A stretch of DNA of 64,000 nucleotides from Helicobacter canis (GTDB taxonomy: Bacteria > Campylobacterota > Campylobacteria > Campylobacterales > Helicobacteraceae): positions 1 through 64,000 of the forward strand of contig NZ_VXKE01000016.1 in assembly GCF_008693005.1 (NCBI RefSeq). The letters are read 5' to 3'. Numbering within the stretch: the stretch's first letter is position 1; every line of letters starts with the position of its first letter. The notes beneath the pieces were generated by a model. It was not told the DNA's origin and made no database searches. It saw only the letters and a list, made by a program, of their open reading frames with translations. The translations under genes were made by a program, and so were the position numbers. Shown here piece by piece: positions 19,093 through 31,050 of this stretch.

Positions 19093-19929
19093 ATGGCACT
19101 TGATTTAGCAGAAGTTACAGGAGCAAAGCAAGCAAGCGAGATTAAAAAAACGCAAGAAAAATCCCCCAAAATCGCCAATGGATTGGATAAAGATGCCTTT
19201 ATGAAGCTCTTTTTAGAGCAGCTCAAAAACCAAGACCCAACCGCACCTATGGAGACGGAGAAAATCATCACCCAAACCGCCCAGCTAACCCAAGTAGAAA
19301 TGCAAGAAGAAAACAAAAAGGCGATGAAAGAAATGGTGGATTCTATGAAAGTTATGCAAGAGAGCAATGAAGAGTTCAAAAACTTCCAATCCACGCTTAA
19401 AGAGACTATGGACAAACTTGGCGAGGGCGTGGATAGCAGCATTGAAGCAGCAGGGCAAATGGCGCAGAGCTCGGCATTCCAAAGTGTGGCGATGGTGGGC
19501 AAAATCGCTGAAACTGATGTAAGCGGTGTGAATTACACAGGGGAGGGCAAGGTGCATTTTTCACTCTTTTTTGACCGCCCCATTGATACAAGCAAGGGCA
19601 AGGCAGTGGTGCAAATCTTTGATGAGTCTAAGCAGCTTGTGCGTAGCATTTCGCTTGATGATAAAAACGGGCAGCAGGGGTATTTAGACTTTGCTTGGGA
19701 TGGGCTTAATGACAGGGGTGAGCAGATGGACTCTGGCACATACTCTGTGGAAGCAGAATACAACCTTGATCCAAAGACCAACCACTACCTAACCACGCGC
19801 GTAGGGCGAGGCGAGATCCAAAGCGTGCTATTTGACAAGGGCAAGCCGCTTATCCGTATGGGCGAGCTGATCTTGCCACTTAGTGCTGCGCTTGAGTTTT
19901 ATGACAAAGATAAAGAGCTGGTGCGCTAG
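19093..19929 (+). CDS. flgD: Flagellar hook assembly scaffold FlgD
   Basis: 278-residue hook-cap protein that helps FlgE polymerise. The N-terminal FlgD signature is LDKDAFMKLFLEQLKNQDPT (about 36-55), followed by the METEKIITQTAQLTQVEM helix. The FlgD Ig-like/tudor domain occupies about residues 150-260 (YLDFAWDGLNDRGEQM). The ATG at 19093 follows AAGGAGAG. It lies 21 bases after fliK and 30 before flgE, within the RpoN operon. Confidence 0.95.
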   Translation: MALDLAEVTGAKQASEIKKTQEKSPKIANGLDKDAFMKLFLEQLKNQDPTAPMETEKIITQTAQLTQVEMQEENKKAMKEMVDSMKVMQESNEEFKNFQSTLKETMDKLGEGVDSSIEAAGQMAQSSAFQSVAMVGKIAETDVSGVNYTGEGKVHFSLFFDRPIDTSKGKAVVQIFDESKQLVRSISLDDKNGQQGYLDFAWDGLNDRGEQMDSGTYSVEAEYNLDPKTNHYLTTRVGRGEIQSVLFDKGKPLIRMGELILPLSAALEFYDKDKELVR

Positions 19930-19959
19930 GGCATAAGAGCAGGATTGTAAGGAGACATT

Positions 19960-21765
19960 ATGGCTATGAATGACACGATTTTAAACTCTTATAGCGGTAT
20001 GAAGACCCACCAATTTGGGCTAGATTCTATCGCAAACAATATCGCCAATGTCAATACCAATGGCTTTAAAGAAAATATCCCAGAGTTTAAGAATCTCTTT
20101 AGCGCGCAAATGGATGCGCTAAACTCCAACACCATTACCAACAACGACCGCTCCTATGGCGCAACAGGGGCTAGCAATGCTATTTCTACTAAAAATGGCA
20201 ACTACCACCCAAGTGATGGGCAGTTTGATGTCGCCTATATGGGGAAGGGCTGGTTTGTCGTGGGGGAGAAGCAAGATGGAAGCTTTGAAGTCAAAGAAGA
20301 TGGCTATGAAATGCCCCAGCCCATTTTCTTCACGCGTAATGGCGGCTTCAATCGCGACTCTGATGGGTATTTGGTAACTTCTAGCGGGCAGTATGTTTAT
20401 GGTGTGAATTTGGAGAAAATCAAAGATGGAGTCTTTACCTCATCTCCTAGCGAGCAAGATCTCTCCACGCTGCCAAGTGGGCAAATGCAACCGCTACAAA
20501 TCCCCCAAGAGCTGAAATTCCACCCGGTGGTAACAACTAAGGTCGATGTAGCTGTCAATCTCAATGCAAAATCGAACTTCAAAAGCGCGCAGGAGTTTCT
20601 TGTGCCAAATGGTATGATTGATGAAGGGCGTGTGAAAAGCCAAGATGTCGCATCTTTTGCTGATGATGATGGGCAGCCCTTTGACCCGCGCGCATTTAGG
20701 GATATTATCATCACGATTAAAAAGGGGGAAGAAGGCAGCCAGAGTGAGGAGAGCCTGCGCTTCACTTATGGCAGCGGCGGGGCTAGTGCTAATGAGTTTC
20801 GCACCATAGGCGACCTTATGGAGCTCTTTAAAAAAAGCGGGCTAGAGCTTACTCCAACACTTGGGGCGCGTGGGAATCTCGCCTTTAATGTCAAAAACCC
20901 CCAAAGTCAAACACTAGAAGTAACAATTGGCGGCGCGCTCTCTAATCGCATAGGCATTAGCACTTCTGCTGTCCCGCTTGCTCAAGATGAGCAGCTGCAG
21001 TCCAAAGATCTAAAAATCGCCACCTACACTACTTCACTTGATATTTATGATGAAGATGGGGAGAAATTTTTGCTAAAGAGTGAATACTATCTGCTTGATG
21101 CAGGCGACCCTACTAGCACGCCCCCAATCGCGCAAAAATGGCTTGTGCAAAGCGCGGTCTATGACTTTAATGGTGAGTTTATGATAAGCAAAGAGCCTAT
21201 AACGCAAGAGCTGACATTTGACAAAGACGGCAAGCCAGAGTCCGCACCTATGGAGCTTGACTTCAAAGACTCTAAGATCACCTACTCAATCACAGGCAGC
21301 GATAAATACACTTCAAGGAATCTGCCTTATGAGGACTCTAAAATGCTTGAGGCAAGCCAAGATGGCAAGGCAGAAGGCTCGCTCAAAGATATTAGAATCG
21401 ATGAAAATGGCATTATTTTTCTAGCATTTAGTAATGGCGTGAGCGAGCCTATGGGGCGGCTAGGCGTGGTGGCGTTTGTCAATGATCAGGGCTTGAAAAA
21501 AATGGGCGATAATGTTTATAGCCTAGGGACAAATGCGCTAGGCGGGGAAAACAGAGTCCTAAGCGGGAATCCAATCTTAGGCTGGAACAACGAGGGGAAT
21601 CTAAAGTTTGGGCAAATCAAGCATAAATACCTAGAGACAAGCAATGTCGATGTGGGTAATGCGCTCACAAACCTTATCTTGTATCAGCGCGGCTACTCGA
21701 TGAATGCTAAGGCGTTTAATACCGGCGATGATTTGGTGAAAGAAGCTATCGCACTGAAGAAGTAG
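19960..21765 (+). CDS. flgE: Flagellar hook protein FlgE (HP0908 type)
   Basis: 601-residue hook structural protein or its close paralogue. The N-terminal rod/hook signature is MNDTILNSYSGMKTHQFGLD followed by SIANNIANVNTNGFK. The C-terminal D0 helix reads NVDVGNALTNLILYQRGY. H. pylori carries two FlgE-like proteins; the order fliK-flgD-flgE and the length near 600 match HP0908 rather than the 718-residue HP0870, so this may be the second copy. The ATG at 19960 follows TAAGGAGA. Confidence 0.9.
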   Translation: MAMNDTILNSYSGMKTHQFGLDSIANNIANVNTNGFKENIPEFKNLFSAQMDALNSNTITNNDRSYGATGASNAISTKNGNYHPSDGQFDVAYMGKGWFVVGEKQDGSFEVKEDGYEMPQPIFFTRNGGFNRDSDGYLVTSSGQYVYGVNLEKIKDGVFTSSPSEQDLSTLPSGQMQPLQIPQELKFHPVVTTKVDVAVNLNAKSNFKSAQEFLVPNGMIDEGRVKSQDVASFADDDGQPFDPRAFRDIIITIKKGEEGSQSEESLRFTYGSGGASANEFRTIGDLMELFKKSGLELTPTLGARGNLAFNVKNPQSQTLEVTIGGALSNRIGISTSAVPLAQDEQLQSKDLKIATYTTSLDIYDEDGEKFLLKSEYYLLDAGDPTSTPPIAQKWLVQSAVYDFNGEFMISKEPITQELTFDKDGKPESAPMELDFKDSKITYSITGSDKYTSRNLPYEDSKMLEASQDGKAEGSLKDIRIDENGIIFLAFSNGVSEPMGRLGVVAFVNDQGLKKMGDNVYSLGTNALGGENRVLSGNPILGWNNEGNLKFGQIKHKYLETSNVDVGNALTNLILYQRGYSMNAKAFNTGDDLVKEAIALKK

Positions 21766-21766
21766 C

Positions 21767-21797
21767 AAGCTAGAATCTATAAAGTAGAATCTAGCTT
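21767..21797. terminator. Candidate terminator hairpin between flgE and tonB
   Basis: AAGCTAGAATCTA, a five-base loop, then TAGAATCTAGCTT, pairing 12 of 13 positions. It begins right after the flgE stop and lies between convergent genes. There is no strong T run, so its efficiency is uncertain. Confidence 0.5.
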
Positions 21798-21862
21798 AGT
21801 TTGGATCTAGCTTGGCTTGTTTGGTTAAGATTATCTCAAAGCCAAATTGCTTCAAGTAGATT

Positions 21863-22564
21863 CTAGCTATCTGTCAAGCCGTAGTTAATGGGAATCTTTA
21901 GTAAGACAATTTTACTAGGGATAGGGAAAGACTTGTGCGCGGCTTTGATCGTTTGTATGGCTTGCTTGTTGAGAATATCGCCTGCGTTTGAGCGCACCAC
22001 GCGTATCCCCTCAATGCTCCCATCAGGCTTTAGGCAAAACTCCACGACTACCGTGCCCTGCATACCGCGGATTCTAGCGAGCTGGGGGTAGTCGTGCTTG
22101 CGCGCTATGGCAGCTTGCACCTTGGTGTAAAACTCATCGCTTATCCCCTCGCTATGTGCGAGCAGCTCTTGTGTAGAGCCTTGGGAGTTTTGGTTAGATG
22201 CGCTCTCTTTGGTCTCTTCGCCCTCTTGTGGTGTGGGCTTGGCGGTATCTTGTGGAAGCTGCTTTGCTTGAGCTTGATCTTGCAAGATTTCTTGGGTGGG
22301 GATTTTGTGCTTAGCTTTGTGCTTTTGCTTATGGAGCTGGCTTTGCTCCTGCTTGGGCTTGGTGGGCTTGGAGTAGGTCTTTTGTGGGGCATTGGTGTTG
22401 ATACTTGCTAGGCTCATTGTGATAGGTGCGCTCCCCACTTGCGCGATCTTTTCATCGCTAAATATCCCCACAATCCACGATAAGCCGAGTAAATGCAGTC
22501 CAAGCGATACGCAAAAGCCAATGGCAGAGGGGCTTTTAAGGTGTTTGGGCAGTGATAGAGACAT
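21863..22564 (-). CDS. tonB: Energy transducer TonB
   Basis: 233-residue periplasm-spanning protein that passes proton-motive energy from ExbB-ExbD to outer-membrane receptors for iron, heme, nickel or cobalamin. There is one N-terminal membrane anchor (about residues 15-35), a Lys/Pro/Gln-rich linker (about 60-125), and the C-terminal TonB domain with YPQLARIRGMQGTVVVEF and the GSIEGIRVVRSNAGDILNKQ pattern. It overlaps exbD by 29 bases and is last in exbB-exbD-tonB. Confidence 0.93.
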   Translation of the reverse strand: MSLSLPKHLKSPSAIGFCVSLGLHLLGLSWIVGIFSDEKIAQVGSAPITMSLASINTNAPQKTYSKPTKPKQEQSQLHKQKHKAKHKIPTQEILQDQAQAKQLPQDTAKPTPQEGEETKESASNQNSQGSTQELLAHSEGISDEFYTKVQAAIARKHDYPQLARIRGMQGTVVVEFCLKPDGSIEGIRVVRSNAGDILNKQAIQTIKAAHKSFPIPSKIVLLKIPINYGLTDS

Positions 22565-22916
22565 TCTCGTGTCCTTTGTCTTTAAGGATACTAATTATTT
22601 GCACAAAGCTCTCAAAGCGCGCGTCCTTGTCGCTTTTGACTTCAACCATCGCTTCGCTATCAAGTGCTTCAAGCTGCTCGCGCAAAGAGCTAGAATCTAG
22701 CTCTTTGTCATCGATATAGATTCTATTATCTGCACTTATGAGAATCTGCACGACCTTATCATCGTTCTTTTTCTCCACATTATCAGCTTGGGGGAGATTG
22801 ATGGGGATTTTGCCTTGGGCGATGAAAGTTGAGACACTTAGCACAATGGCTAGCAACACAAGCATTACATCAATAAAGGGGACGATATTTAGCCCCTCTG
22901 CGCGCCTAGGCTTCAT
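22536..22916 (-). CDS. exbD: Biopolymer transporter ExbD
   Basis: About 126 residues with one membrane helix ([18 protein letters not shown]) carrying the conserved proton-accepting Asp, and a periplasmic domain ([15 protein letters not shown]). Partner of ExbB and TonB. The start is ATG 22916 or GTG 22919, both overlapping the exbB stop region, so coupling is likely. The C-terminus overlaps the start of tonB. Confidence 0.93.
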   Translation of the reverse strand: MKPRRAEGLNIVPFIDVMLVLLAIVLSVSTFIAQGKIPINLPQADNVEKKNDDKVVQILISADNRIYIDDKELDSSSLREQLEALDSEAMVEVKSDKDARFESFVQIISILKDKGHENVSITAQTP

Positions 22917-23343
22917 CACTATGCTTTTTAAGAGCTTTGTAGCGGTTGCTTAGCACATCACAACGGCGCAAAAGCACATTATAGACCATAAGCGTAGGGA
23001 TAGCCACACATAGCCCAAGCGCGGTAGCTTTCAGTGCAAGCGAGAGCCCCACCATAATCGTCTTAGCGTCCATTCCCCCGCTCATACCCATATCATAAAA
23101 TGTGATCATAATCCCGCACACCGTCCCAAGCAGCCCGACATAAGGGGCATTTGAGTAGATGATATACAGCGCGGTTAGATTCTTGCTAAGCGATTCTTCA
23201 AGTGTATCAAGGCTCGCATACACACGCACATCAACACGCGCATAGAAGATAATCCGCTCAATGCTAAACCATAGTGCTAGGAAGCTCATCACCCCAAGCA
23301 CCAAAAACACGATGAAATCAATATGCTCTCGCAAAAAGTCCAT
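22906..23343 (-). CDS. exbB: TonB-system proton channel ExbB
   Basis: 145-residue MotA/TolQ/ExbB proton-channel protein with three membrane helices. The conserved block is [20 protein letters not shown], followed by [20 protein letters not shown]. First gene of the operon; its ATG at 23343 follows AGGGAGG. It powers the TonB-dependent receptors encoded elsewhere in the genome. Confidence 0.93.
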   Translation of the reverse strand: MDFLREHIDFIVFLVLGVMSFLALWFSIERIIFYARVDVRVYASLDTLEESLSKNLTALYIIYSNAPYVGLLGTVCGIMITFYDMGMSGGMDAKTIMVGLSLALKATALGLCVAIPTLMVYNVLLRRCDVLSNRYKALKKHSDEA

Positions 23344-23444
23344 ATAGCCTCCCTATCCTTAAACAAGCAGAATCTAGCCCAGCCAAATCCTGCTCAATTC
23401 TCACTATGTGTAGAATCTAAGAATCATTTTTATTTTAGTGTGAT

Positions 23445-23473
23445 AATAATGCTTGTTTGATAAAAGTATTATT
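23445..23473. promoter_or_regulatory. Inverted-repeat operator candidate upstream of exbB
   Basis: AATAATGCTT, nine bases, then AAGTATTATT: ten-base arms with one mismatch. On the minus strand it lies just upstream of a possible -10 (TAAAAT, 23437-23432) of exbB-exbD-tonB. The TAATAAT/ATTATTA content resembles Helicobacter Fur sites, but the spacing is wider than the usual box, so assignment to Fur is tentative. Confidence 0.4.
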
Positions 23474-23521
23474 AAAGCACTTGTAAATCAACAAGCCCCC
23501 ACAAAACGCGCAAGATTTAGC

Positions 23522-23527
23522 TATAAT
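23522..23527 (+). promoter_or_regulatory. Candidate -10 box for nhaA
   Basis: TATAAT about 97 bases upstream of the nhaA ATG. Between the two lie back-to-back copies of the GCTAGAATCTAGC palindrome (23578-23600), which would fall in the 5' leader and could fold. Confidence 0.5.
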
Positions 23528-23623
23528 CCGCGCGCAAATCCCTACGCCTAAACCAAGCCCAAGTCATCATATACCAAGCTAGAATCTAGCTAGATTCTAG
23601 CACACCACTACCCAAGGACTACA

Positions 23624-25060
23624 ATGAAGCCCACACTCAAAGACTACAACAAAGACCGCCTAAAAAAGGACCTAATCGCCTTTATCCACCACGAGTCTTT
23701 TAGTGGTGTGCTGCTGTTTTTCTGCGTGGTGTTTGCTATGCTTGTGGCAAACTCCAACTTCTCCCCGCTGTATTTCGCGCTAAAAGAGCTAGAGCTTGGA
23801 CTCTTCCTTGGTCCTTATCATCAGGGTATGAGTGTGGAGCATTTTATCAACGATGTGGCGATGAGCTTGTTTTTTCTAATGATGGGGCTTGAGATGAAGA
23901 GAGAGATTCTCTATGGTGAGCTTGCTGGATTCAAGAAAATCATCTTCCCAATGCTTGCGGCAGTTGGGGGCATTATCGTGCCTATTGCTATCTATCTCTT
24001 CTTCAACCACGGCACCCCAAGTGCCAATGGCTTTGGCGTGGCGATGAGCACGGATACGGCGTTCGCACTAGGGGCGATCTTGCTTCTGGGCAAGAGAGTG
24101 CCACTAAGCTGCAAGGTGTTTTTGGTAACTTTGGCGGTGGTTGATGATCTAGGTGCGATTTTGGTGATCGTGCTATTTTATACCAGCACGCTACATATTG
24201 GCTGGCTACTTGTAGCAGGGGCGATAGTCGCCCTGCTTGTGTATATCAATCACAAGGACACCTACAAGCTCTCAAGCTTTCTGCTACTTGGGCTTTTGCT
24301 TTGGATAGCGGTGTTTAATAGTGGGGTGCATTCTACCATTGCTGCGGTGATCTTGGCATTTTGTATCCCGGGGCGATCTAATGTCTCGGACACTTGCTTG
24401 CTTAATCTTAAAAAGGAGCTAGAAGGGATTCATACAATGATGCAAAGCGGGGGGAATTTCTTTGAGACAAATATCGTGCGCGCGAAGTTTAGCCTTAAGG
24501 GTCTATGGGAAAATCTCGCGCGATTTTTTAGCGGTGATAACCCAAAGAAGCAGTTTGACTTGCAGCAGCAAAGCAAGCGCGTGCAGATTCTAGACTCTAT
24601 TTCGCGCTACTCCTTGCAAGCGCAAAACCCGCTTCTACGCTTGCAGAGTGTCTTGCACCCACTATGCTCCTATTGTATCGTGCCACTCTTTGCTTTTATC
24701 AATGCGGGGGTAAGGGTGGATTCTGGGATAAGCTTTGATATTGATGCGATTTTTTTAGGCACGATTGCTGGGCTTGTGGTGGGCAAGCCGCTTGGGATTT
24801 TTATTTTTGCATATATTGGGGTGAAGCTAGGGATCGCTACAAAGCCAGCAGATCTTGGCTTTATGCAGGTGTTTGCAGTGGGGACATTGGCTGGCATTGG
24901 CTTTACGATGGCGATTTTTGTCGCAAATCTCGCGTATGCAGATTTGGAGCAAGGCGCGCAGGCGATAATGGTCTCAAAGCTAGCTATCCTCTACTCTTCA
25001 TCACTAGCATTGCTGCTTGGCATTGCTATGCTTTGGCTTAGCACAAAGCCTAAGAGCTAG
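23624..25060 (+). CDS. nhaA: Na+/H+ antiporter NhaA
   Basis: 478-residue inner-membrane antiporter exporting Na+ in exchange for protons, for pH and salt homeostasis. The paired aspartates of helix 5 are in LAVVDDLGAILVI, preceded by GVAMSTDTAFALGAILLLG. A polar loop of about 75 residues (about 265-340) between helices 8 and 9 makes it longer than E. coli NhaA, as in H. pylori. ATG at 23624. It ends three bases from the convergent ligA gene, with a GCTAGAATCTAGC palindrome across the junction. Confidence 0.93.
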   Translation: MKPTLKDYNKDRLKKDLIAFIHHESFSGVLLFFCVVFAMLVANSNFSPLYFALKELELGLFLGPYHQGMSVEHFINDVAMSLFFLMMGLEMKREILYGELAGFKKIIFPMLAAVGGIIVPIAIYLFFNHGTPSANGFGVAMSTDTAFALGAILLLGKRVPLSCKVFLVTLAVVDDLGAILVIVLFYTSTLHIGWLLVAGAIVALLVYINHKDTYKLSSFLLLGLLLWIAVFNSGVHSTIAAVILAFCIPGRSNVSDTCLLNLKKELEGIHTMMQSGGNFFETNIVRAKFSLKGLWENLARFFSGDNPKKQFDLQQQSKRVQILDSISRYSLQAQNPLLRLQSVLHPLCSYCIVPLFAFINAGVRVDSGISFDIDAIFLGTIAGLVVGKPLGIFIFAYIGVKLGIATKPADLGFMQVFAVGTLAGIGFTMAIFVANLAYADLEQGAQAIMVSKLAILYSSSLALLLGIAMLWLSTKPKS

Positions 25061-25063
25061 AAT

Positions 25064-27076
<2,013 letters not shown>

Positions 27077-27085
27077 CTATGTAAA

Positions 27086-27091
27086 ATTATA
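27086..27091 (-). promoter_or_regulatory. Candidate -10 box for ligA
   Basis: TATAAT on the minus strand, 43 bases upstream of the ligA start, in the AT-rich divergent gap with cheV. Confidence 0.5.
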
Positions 27092-27160
27092 CATTTTTAA
27101 GTTTAAGCCATTACTAGCGCAACCTATCCAGATACACTCTCTAGCACAAGGAGCATAAGC

Positions 27161-28129
27161 GTGATAAAAGACATTGATAGAAACACGAGCTTACACCTAA
27201 ACAACGAGGCGCAGTTTTTGTGCTTCACGCTTGATGACCCAGACTCCGTGGAGCTGCACGGAGAGCACATTGGTATGCAGCTTTATGCAATCAATGTCTT
27301 TAAGGTGCGTGAGATTATCTACTATGATGGAGACTTGACAGAGACAGCTGGGGAGAATGACGGGCTTGTGCTGGGATTTTTGACCGTGCGTGGAGAGTCT
27401 ATGCCCCTTATTGATATGCGCCGATGGCTCTACTACAACTCTCAAAATCCCAAAAAAGACCTCCGCCCATTTTCTATCGACTCGCAAAAGAGCCTTGTGG
27501 TGATATGCAACTTTTCAAACCAAGATGTCGGGCTAAAGATTCTAGGTGTTAAGCGCATTATCAACAAAAACTGGAATGACATCATTGTAGGCAGTGAGTT
27601 TGGCTTTGATGGGGATAGTAAGGTAACTGCCACGACTAAATACGATGATGGCTCTGTGATCCAAATCCTTGATGTAGAGAGAATGGTAGCCGATGCATTC
27701 CCTGATGAGGAGTTTGGCAGAAAGCTTAAGATCGATGTGCTAGGCACTATTGATAGCGATAAGCTTGTGCTTATGGCAGAGGATTCTAAATCAGCTTCTA
27801 AGGCATTAGAGATGATTTTAGAGAAGCTTAATGTCCGCTATGTCTCTTTTAGCAATGGGCGGGCACTGCTAGATTATCTCTACTCTGATGGGATACTTGA
27901 GCAAGTGGGAGCTGTGATCACCGACCTTGAAATGCCCGTGCTCTCTGGCTTTGAAGTGCTCAAGCAGATTAAAGGGCGAGCAGAGTCTAGGAATCTTCCT
28001 GTGATTGTCAATTCTTCTATGAGCAATGACTCTAACCTTGAAATGGCTTCAAGCCTGCACGCAGACGGCTTTATCTCAAAGTCAGATCCCTTGCAAGTGC
28101 AAGATCTACTGCGAAAATTTTTAAGCTAG
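27161..28129 (+). CDS. cheV: Chemotaxis coupling protein CheV
   Basis: 322-residue hybrid adaptor. A CheW-like domain (about 15-185) docks CheA to receptors, and a C-terminal receiver domain (about 200-322) carries the phospho-acceptor Asp in AVITDLEMPVLSGFE, an acidic pair in LMAEDSK and the conserved Lys in FISKSDP. GTG start at 27161 behind CAAGGAG. Helicobacter has several CheV paralogues; the position next to ligA and aspS matches HP0616 (CheV2). Confidence 0.92.
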   Translation: MIKDIDRNTSLHLNNEAQFLCFTLDDPDSVELHGEHIGMQLYAINVFKVREIIYYDGDLTETAGENDGLVLGFLTVRGESMPLIDMRRWLYYNSQNPKKDLRPFSIDSQKSLVVICNFSNQDVGLKILGVKRIINKNWNDIIVGSEFGFDGDSKVTATTKYDDGSVIQILDVERMVADAFPDEEFGRKLKIDVLGTIDSDKLVLMAEDSKSASKALEMILEKLNVRYVSFSNGRALLDYLYSDGILEQVGAVITDLEMPVLSGFEVLKQIKGRAESRNLPVIVNSSMSNDSNLEMASSLHADGFISKSDPLQVQDLLRKFLS

Positions 28130-28147
28130 ATTTTAGGAGTATAGGTA

Positions 28148-29890
28148 ATGTTGCGGACACATTTGTGTGCGGAGATTGGTGAAGAGCTCATAGGGCAGCG
28201 TGTGGAAGTGTGCGGCTGGTGTAATACCTACCGAGATCACGGGGGCGTGGTTTTTATCGACTTGCGCGATCATAGCGGGATCGTGCAGCTTGTGTGCGAC
28301 CCAGAATCTAGCGCATACAAGCAGGCAAATCTTGTGCGCGATGAGTTTGTGCTGCTCGCTTCTGGGCTGGTGCGCGCGCGTGGGGCAGGACTTGAGAATC
28401 CAAAGCTAAAGAGTGGCAAAGTAGAGATCGTGCTAGAGAATCTCACTATAGAAAACAAAGCAAAGACTCTGCCAATCCCCATAAACGATGAAAATACGAG
28501 CGAAGAGCTGCGCTTAAAGTATCGCTACCTAACTTTGCGCGCGAAAAAGTCTTATGATATTTTTAAAATGCGTAGTGATATTAGTATGGCAGCTAGAAAT
28601 AGCTTGCAGAAAATGGGGTTTTTAGAAGTGGAGACACCTATTTTGACAAAGCAGACCCCAGAGGGAGCTAGAGACTATCTAGTCCCTAGTCGCGTGCATA
28701 ATGGCAGCTTTTTTGCCCTGCCTCAAAGCCCCCAGCTTTTTAAGCAGCTGTTGATGGTCAGTGGGTTTGATCGATATTTCCAGATCGCGCGCTGCTTCCG
28801 TGATGAAGATTTGCGCGCAGATAGGCAGCCAGAATTTACACAAATTGATGTAGAAATGAGCTTTTGCACACAAGAAGATGTAATGCATACTTGCGAAGTG
28901 CTTTTGCAAGATGTGTTTGCCGCAGTGGGCGTGCAGATTGCTACACCATTTGCGCGCCTGCCCTATGCGCAAGCTATGGAGAAATACGGGAGCGACAAGC
29001 CAGACTTGCGCTATGGCTTGGAGCTTGTAGAAGTGGGAGATGCGTTTTTAGATTCTAGTAATGAAATTTTTGCTCAAATTGCTAAAGATACACAAAAGCA
29101 GCGCATAAAGGCTCTGTGCATAAAGGGCGGGGATAGTCTCTTTAGCCGCAAGAGTTTAAGTGAAGCAGAAGAGTTTGTGCGAGGCTTTGGGGCAAAGGGG
29201 CTAGCCTATATCCAGCTTAAAGATGAGCCAAAGGGTCCGCTTGTGAAGTTTCTCTCACCAAGCGGGCTTCAAACAATTCTAGAGCGCACAGGTGCGCAGC
29301 AGGGGGATATAGTCTTTTTTGGTGCGGGGGATAAGCGTGTGATATGGGACTATATGGGACGCTTGCGCCAGAAAATCGCTAAAGATTTGGGGCTAATCGA
29401 TAAGGACAAAATGGCGTTTTTATGGGTGGTGGATTTTCCTATGTTTGAGCAAAGTAGCGATGGCTCTGTCGCAGCATTGCACCACCCTTTTACAATGCCT
29501 AAAAACTTAGAGCAAGATGACATTGAAAGCATAGAATCCATCGCTTATGATGTGGTGCTAAATGGCGTAGAGCTAGGTGGTGGGAGTATGAGAATCCATA
29601 AAGATTCTATCCAAAAGCAAGTCTTTGAGCTACTTGGGATTAGCGAGCAGGAAGCAAGGGAGAAGTTTGGATTCTTGCTTGATGCGCTAAGCTATGGTGC
29701 GCCGCCGCACGGGGGCTTTGCCATAGGGCTTGATCGACTCGCTATGCTTATTAGCGGGGCGGGAAGTATCCGCGATGTGATTGCCTTCCCCAAGACGCAG
29801 AGAGCTGCCTGCCCGCTTACAGAAGCACCAAGTGCAGTTGGCGAAGAGCTATTGCGCGAGCTGCATATCCGCTTGCGCAAGCAATCATAA
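28148..29890 (+). CDS. aspS: Aspartyl-tRNA synthetase (likely non-discriminating)
   Basis: 580-residue class IIb synthetase. It has an N-terminal OB-fold anticodon domain (about 1-110), motif 2 around [20 protein letters not shown], a bacterial GAD insertion (about 290-400) and motif 3 [20 protein letters not shown]. Helicobacter species lack AsnRS and use a non-discriminating enzyme that also charges tRNA-Asn, corrected by GatCAB; that property is inferred from the genus. ATG at 28148. It is followed by adk after 17 bases. Confidence 0.96.
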   Translation: MLRTHLCAEIGEELIGQRVEVCGWCNTYRDHGGVVFIDLRDHSGIVQLVCDPESSAYKQANLVRDEFVLLASGLVRARGAGLENPKLKSGKVEIVLENLTIENKAKTLPIPINDENTSEELRLKYRYLTLRAKKSYDIFKMRSDISMAARNSLQKMGFLEVETPILTKQTPEGARDYLVPSRVHNGSFFALPQSPQLFKQLLMVSGFDRYFQIARCFRDEDLRADRQPEFTQIDVEMSFCTQEDVMHTCEVLLQDVFAAVGVQIATPFARLPYAQAMEKYGSDKPDLRYGLELVEVGDAFLDSSNEIFAQIAKDTQKQRIKALCIKGGDSLFSRKSLSEAEEFVRGFGAKGLAYIQLKDEPKGPLVKFLSPSGLQTILERTGAQQGDIVFFGAGDKRVIWDYMGRLRQKIAKDLGLIDKDKMAFLWVVDFPMFEQSSDGSVAALHHPFTMPKNLEQDDIESIESIAYDVVLNGVELGGGSMRIHKDSIQKQVFELLGISEQEAREKFGFLLDALSYGAPPHGGFAIGLDRLAMLISGAGSIRDVIAFPKTQRAACPLTEAPSAVGEELLRELHIRLRKQS

Positions 29891-29907
29891 TCTATTAAGG
29901 AGTGTTT

Positions 29908-30486
29908 ATGAAGCAGTTGTTTCTCATCATTGGAGCTCCCGGCTCTGGCAAGACCACAGATGCGCAAGCCATAGCTAAGCGCAATGCAGATAAAGTTGTG
30001 CATTACTCCACAGGAGATTTATTGCGCGAAGAGGTGGCAAGTGGGTCTGAGCGCGGCAAGCTTATTGGCAGTATTATTGCTAAGGGCGAGCTAGTCCCAC
30101 TGGATATTGTCGTCCAAACAATCATAGGTGCGCTTGCTAATGCACCAAGAGATATTGTGCTAATTGATGGCTACCCTAGAAGCATAGAGCAAATGCAAGC
30201 TCTGCACACTAAGCTTGCAGAGCAGACAGAAGTAGAGCTTGTGAAGGTCATTGAAGTATCAGTGAGTGAGCAAGTAGCCAAAGATCGCGTGCTAGGGCGC
30301 GCAAGGGGTGCAGATGATGATGTAGAAGTATTTAATAATCGTATGCGAGTATTCTTAGAGCCACTTGCGGAGATACGCGCATTTTATGGAGATAAGGGCT
30401 TGCTGCATACGATCAATGGCGAGCGCACGATAGAAGAGATTGTAGAAGAAATGAATGCCTGTGTATTATCTCAAGTGAAAGGATAG
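29908..30486 (+). CDS. adk: Adenylate kinase
   Basis: 192-residue short-lid adenylate kinase balancing ATP, ADP and AMP. The P-loop [14 protein letters not shown] is at the N-terminus. AMP-binding parts are [11 protein letters not shown] and LIDGYPRS, and the short LID carries [12 protein letters not shown]. The ATG at 29908 is placed after TTAAGGAG; the GTG two codons earlier overlaps the ribosome site. It lies in the conserved aspS-adk-ppa string. Confidence 0.95.
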   Translation: MKQLFLIIGAPGSGKTTDAQAIAKRNADKVVHYSTGDLLREEVASGSERGKLIGSIIAKGELVPLDIVVQTIIGALANAPRDIVLIDGYPRSIEQMQALHTKLAEQTEVELVKVIEVSVSEQVAKDRVLGRARGADDDVEVFNNRMRVFLEPLAEIRAFYGDKGLLHTINGERTIEEIVEEMNACVLSQVKG

Positions 30487-30489
30487 AAG

Positions 30490-31011
30490 ATGAATATAGA
30501 AAAAATCTCTATAGGAGAAGTCCCCGATAAGATCAATGCCATTATCGAGATCCCTTATGGCTCAAGTGTGAAGTATGAAGTGGATAAAGATTCTGGCGCG
30601 GTGGTGGTTGATAGAGTGATGTATAGCGCGATGTTTTATCCGGCAAATTATGGCTTTATCCCCCACACGCTAGCAGATGATGATGATCCTGTGGATATTC
30701 TTGTGATCAATGAATACCCCTTGCAGGCTGGGAGTGTGATTAAAGTGCGCTTAATTGGCGTGCTTATTATGGAAGATGAGAGCGGAATGGACGAGAAGCT
30801 AATCGCCGTGCCTATTAGCAAAATTGACCCGCGCTATGATGGGATCAAATCGCTAAATGACTTGCCAAAAATCACACTTGATAGGATTAAGAACTTCTTT
30901 GAAACCTACAAAATGCTCGAGCCAAATAAATGGGTCAAAGTCAAAGACTATGGCGATGTCGCTCAAGCAGTGGCGATTCTACAAAAATCCATAGAAAACT
31001 TCGCCAAATAG
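30490..31011 (+). CDS. ppa: Inorganic pyrophosphatase (family I)
   Basis: 173-residue soluble pyrophosphatase that removes PPi from biosynthetic reactions. The active-site signature DDDDPVDILVI (about 67-77) is complete, with KYEVDKDSG before it and WVKVKDYGD near 150. It lies three bases after adk, behind AAAGGA, and is probably translated from the same mRNA. Confidence 0.96.
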   Translation: MNIEKISIGEVPDKINAIIEIPYGSSVKYEVDKDSGAVVVDRVMYSAMFYPANYGFIPHTLADDDDPVDILVINEYPLQAGSVIKVRLIGVLIMEDESGMDEKLIAVPISKIDPRYDGIKSLNDLPKITLDRIKNFFETYKMLEPNKWVKVKDYGDVAQAVAILQKSIENFAK

Positions 31012-31050
31012 CTTGGCATAAGCAACCTTGAAGCAGTTTAGGGCGAGCTA

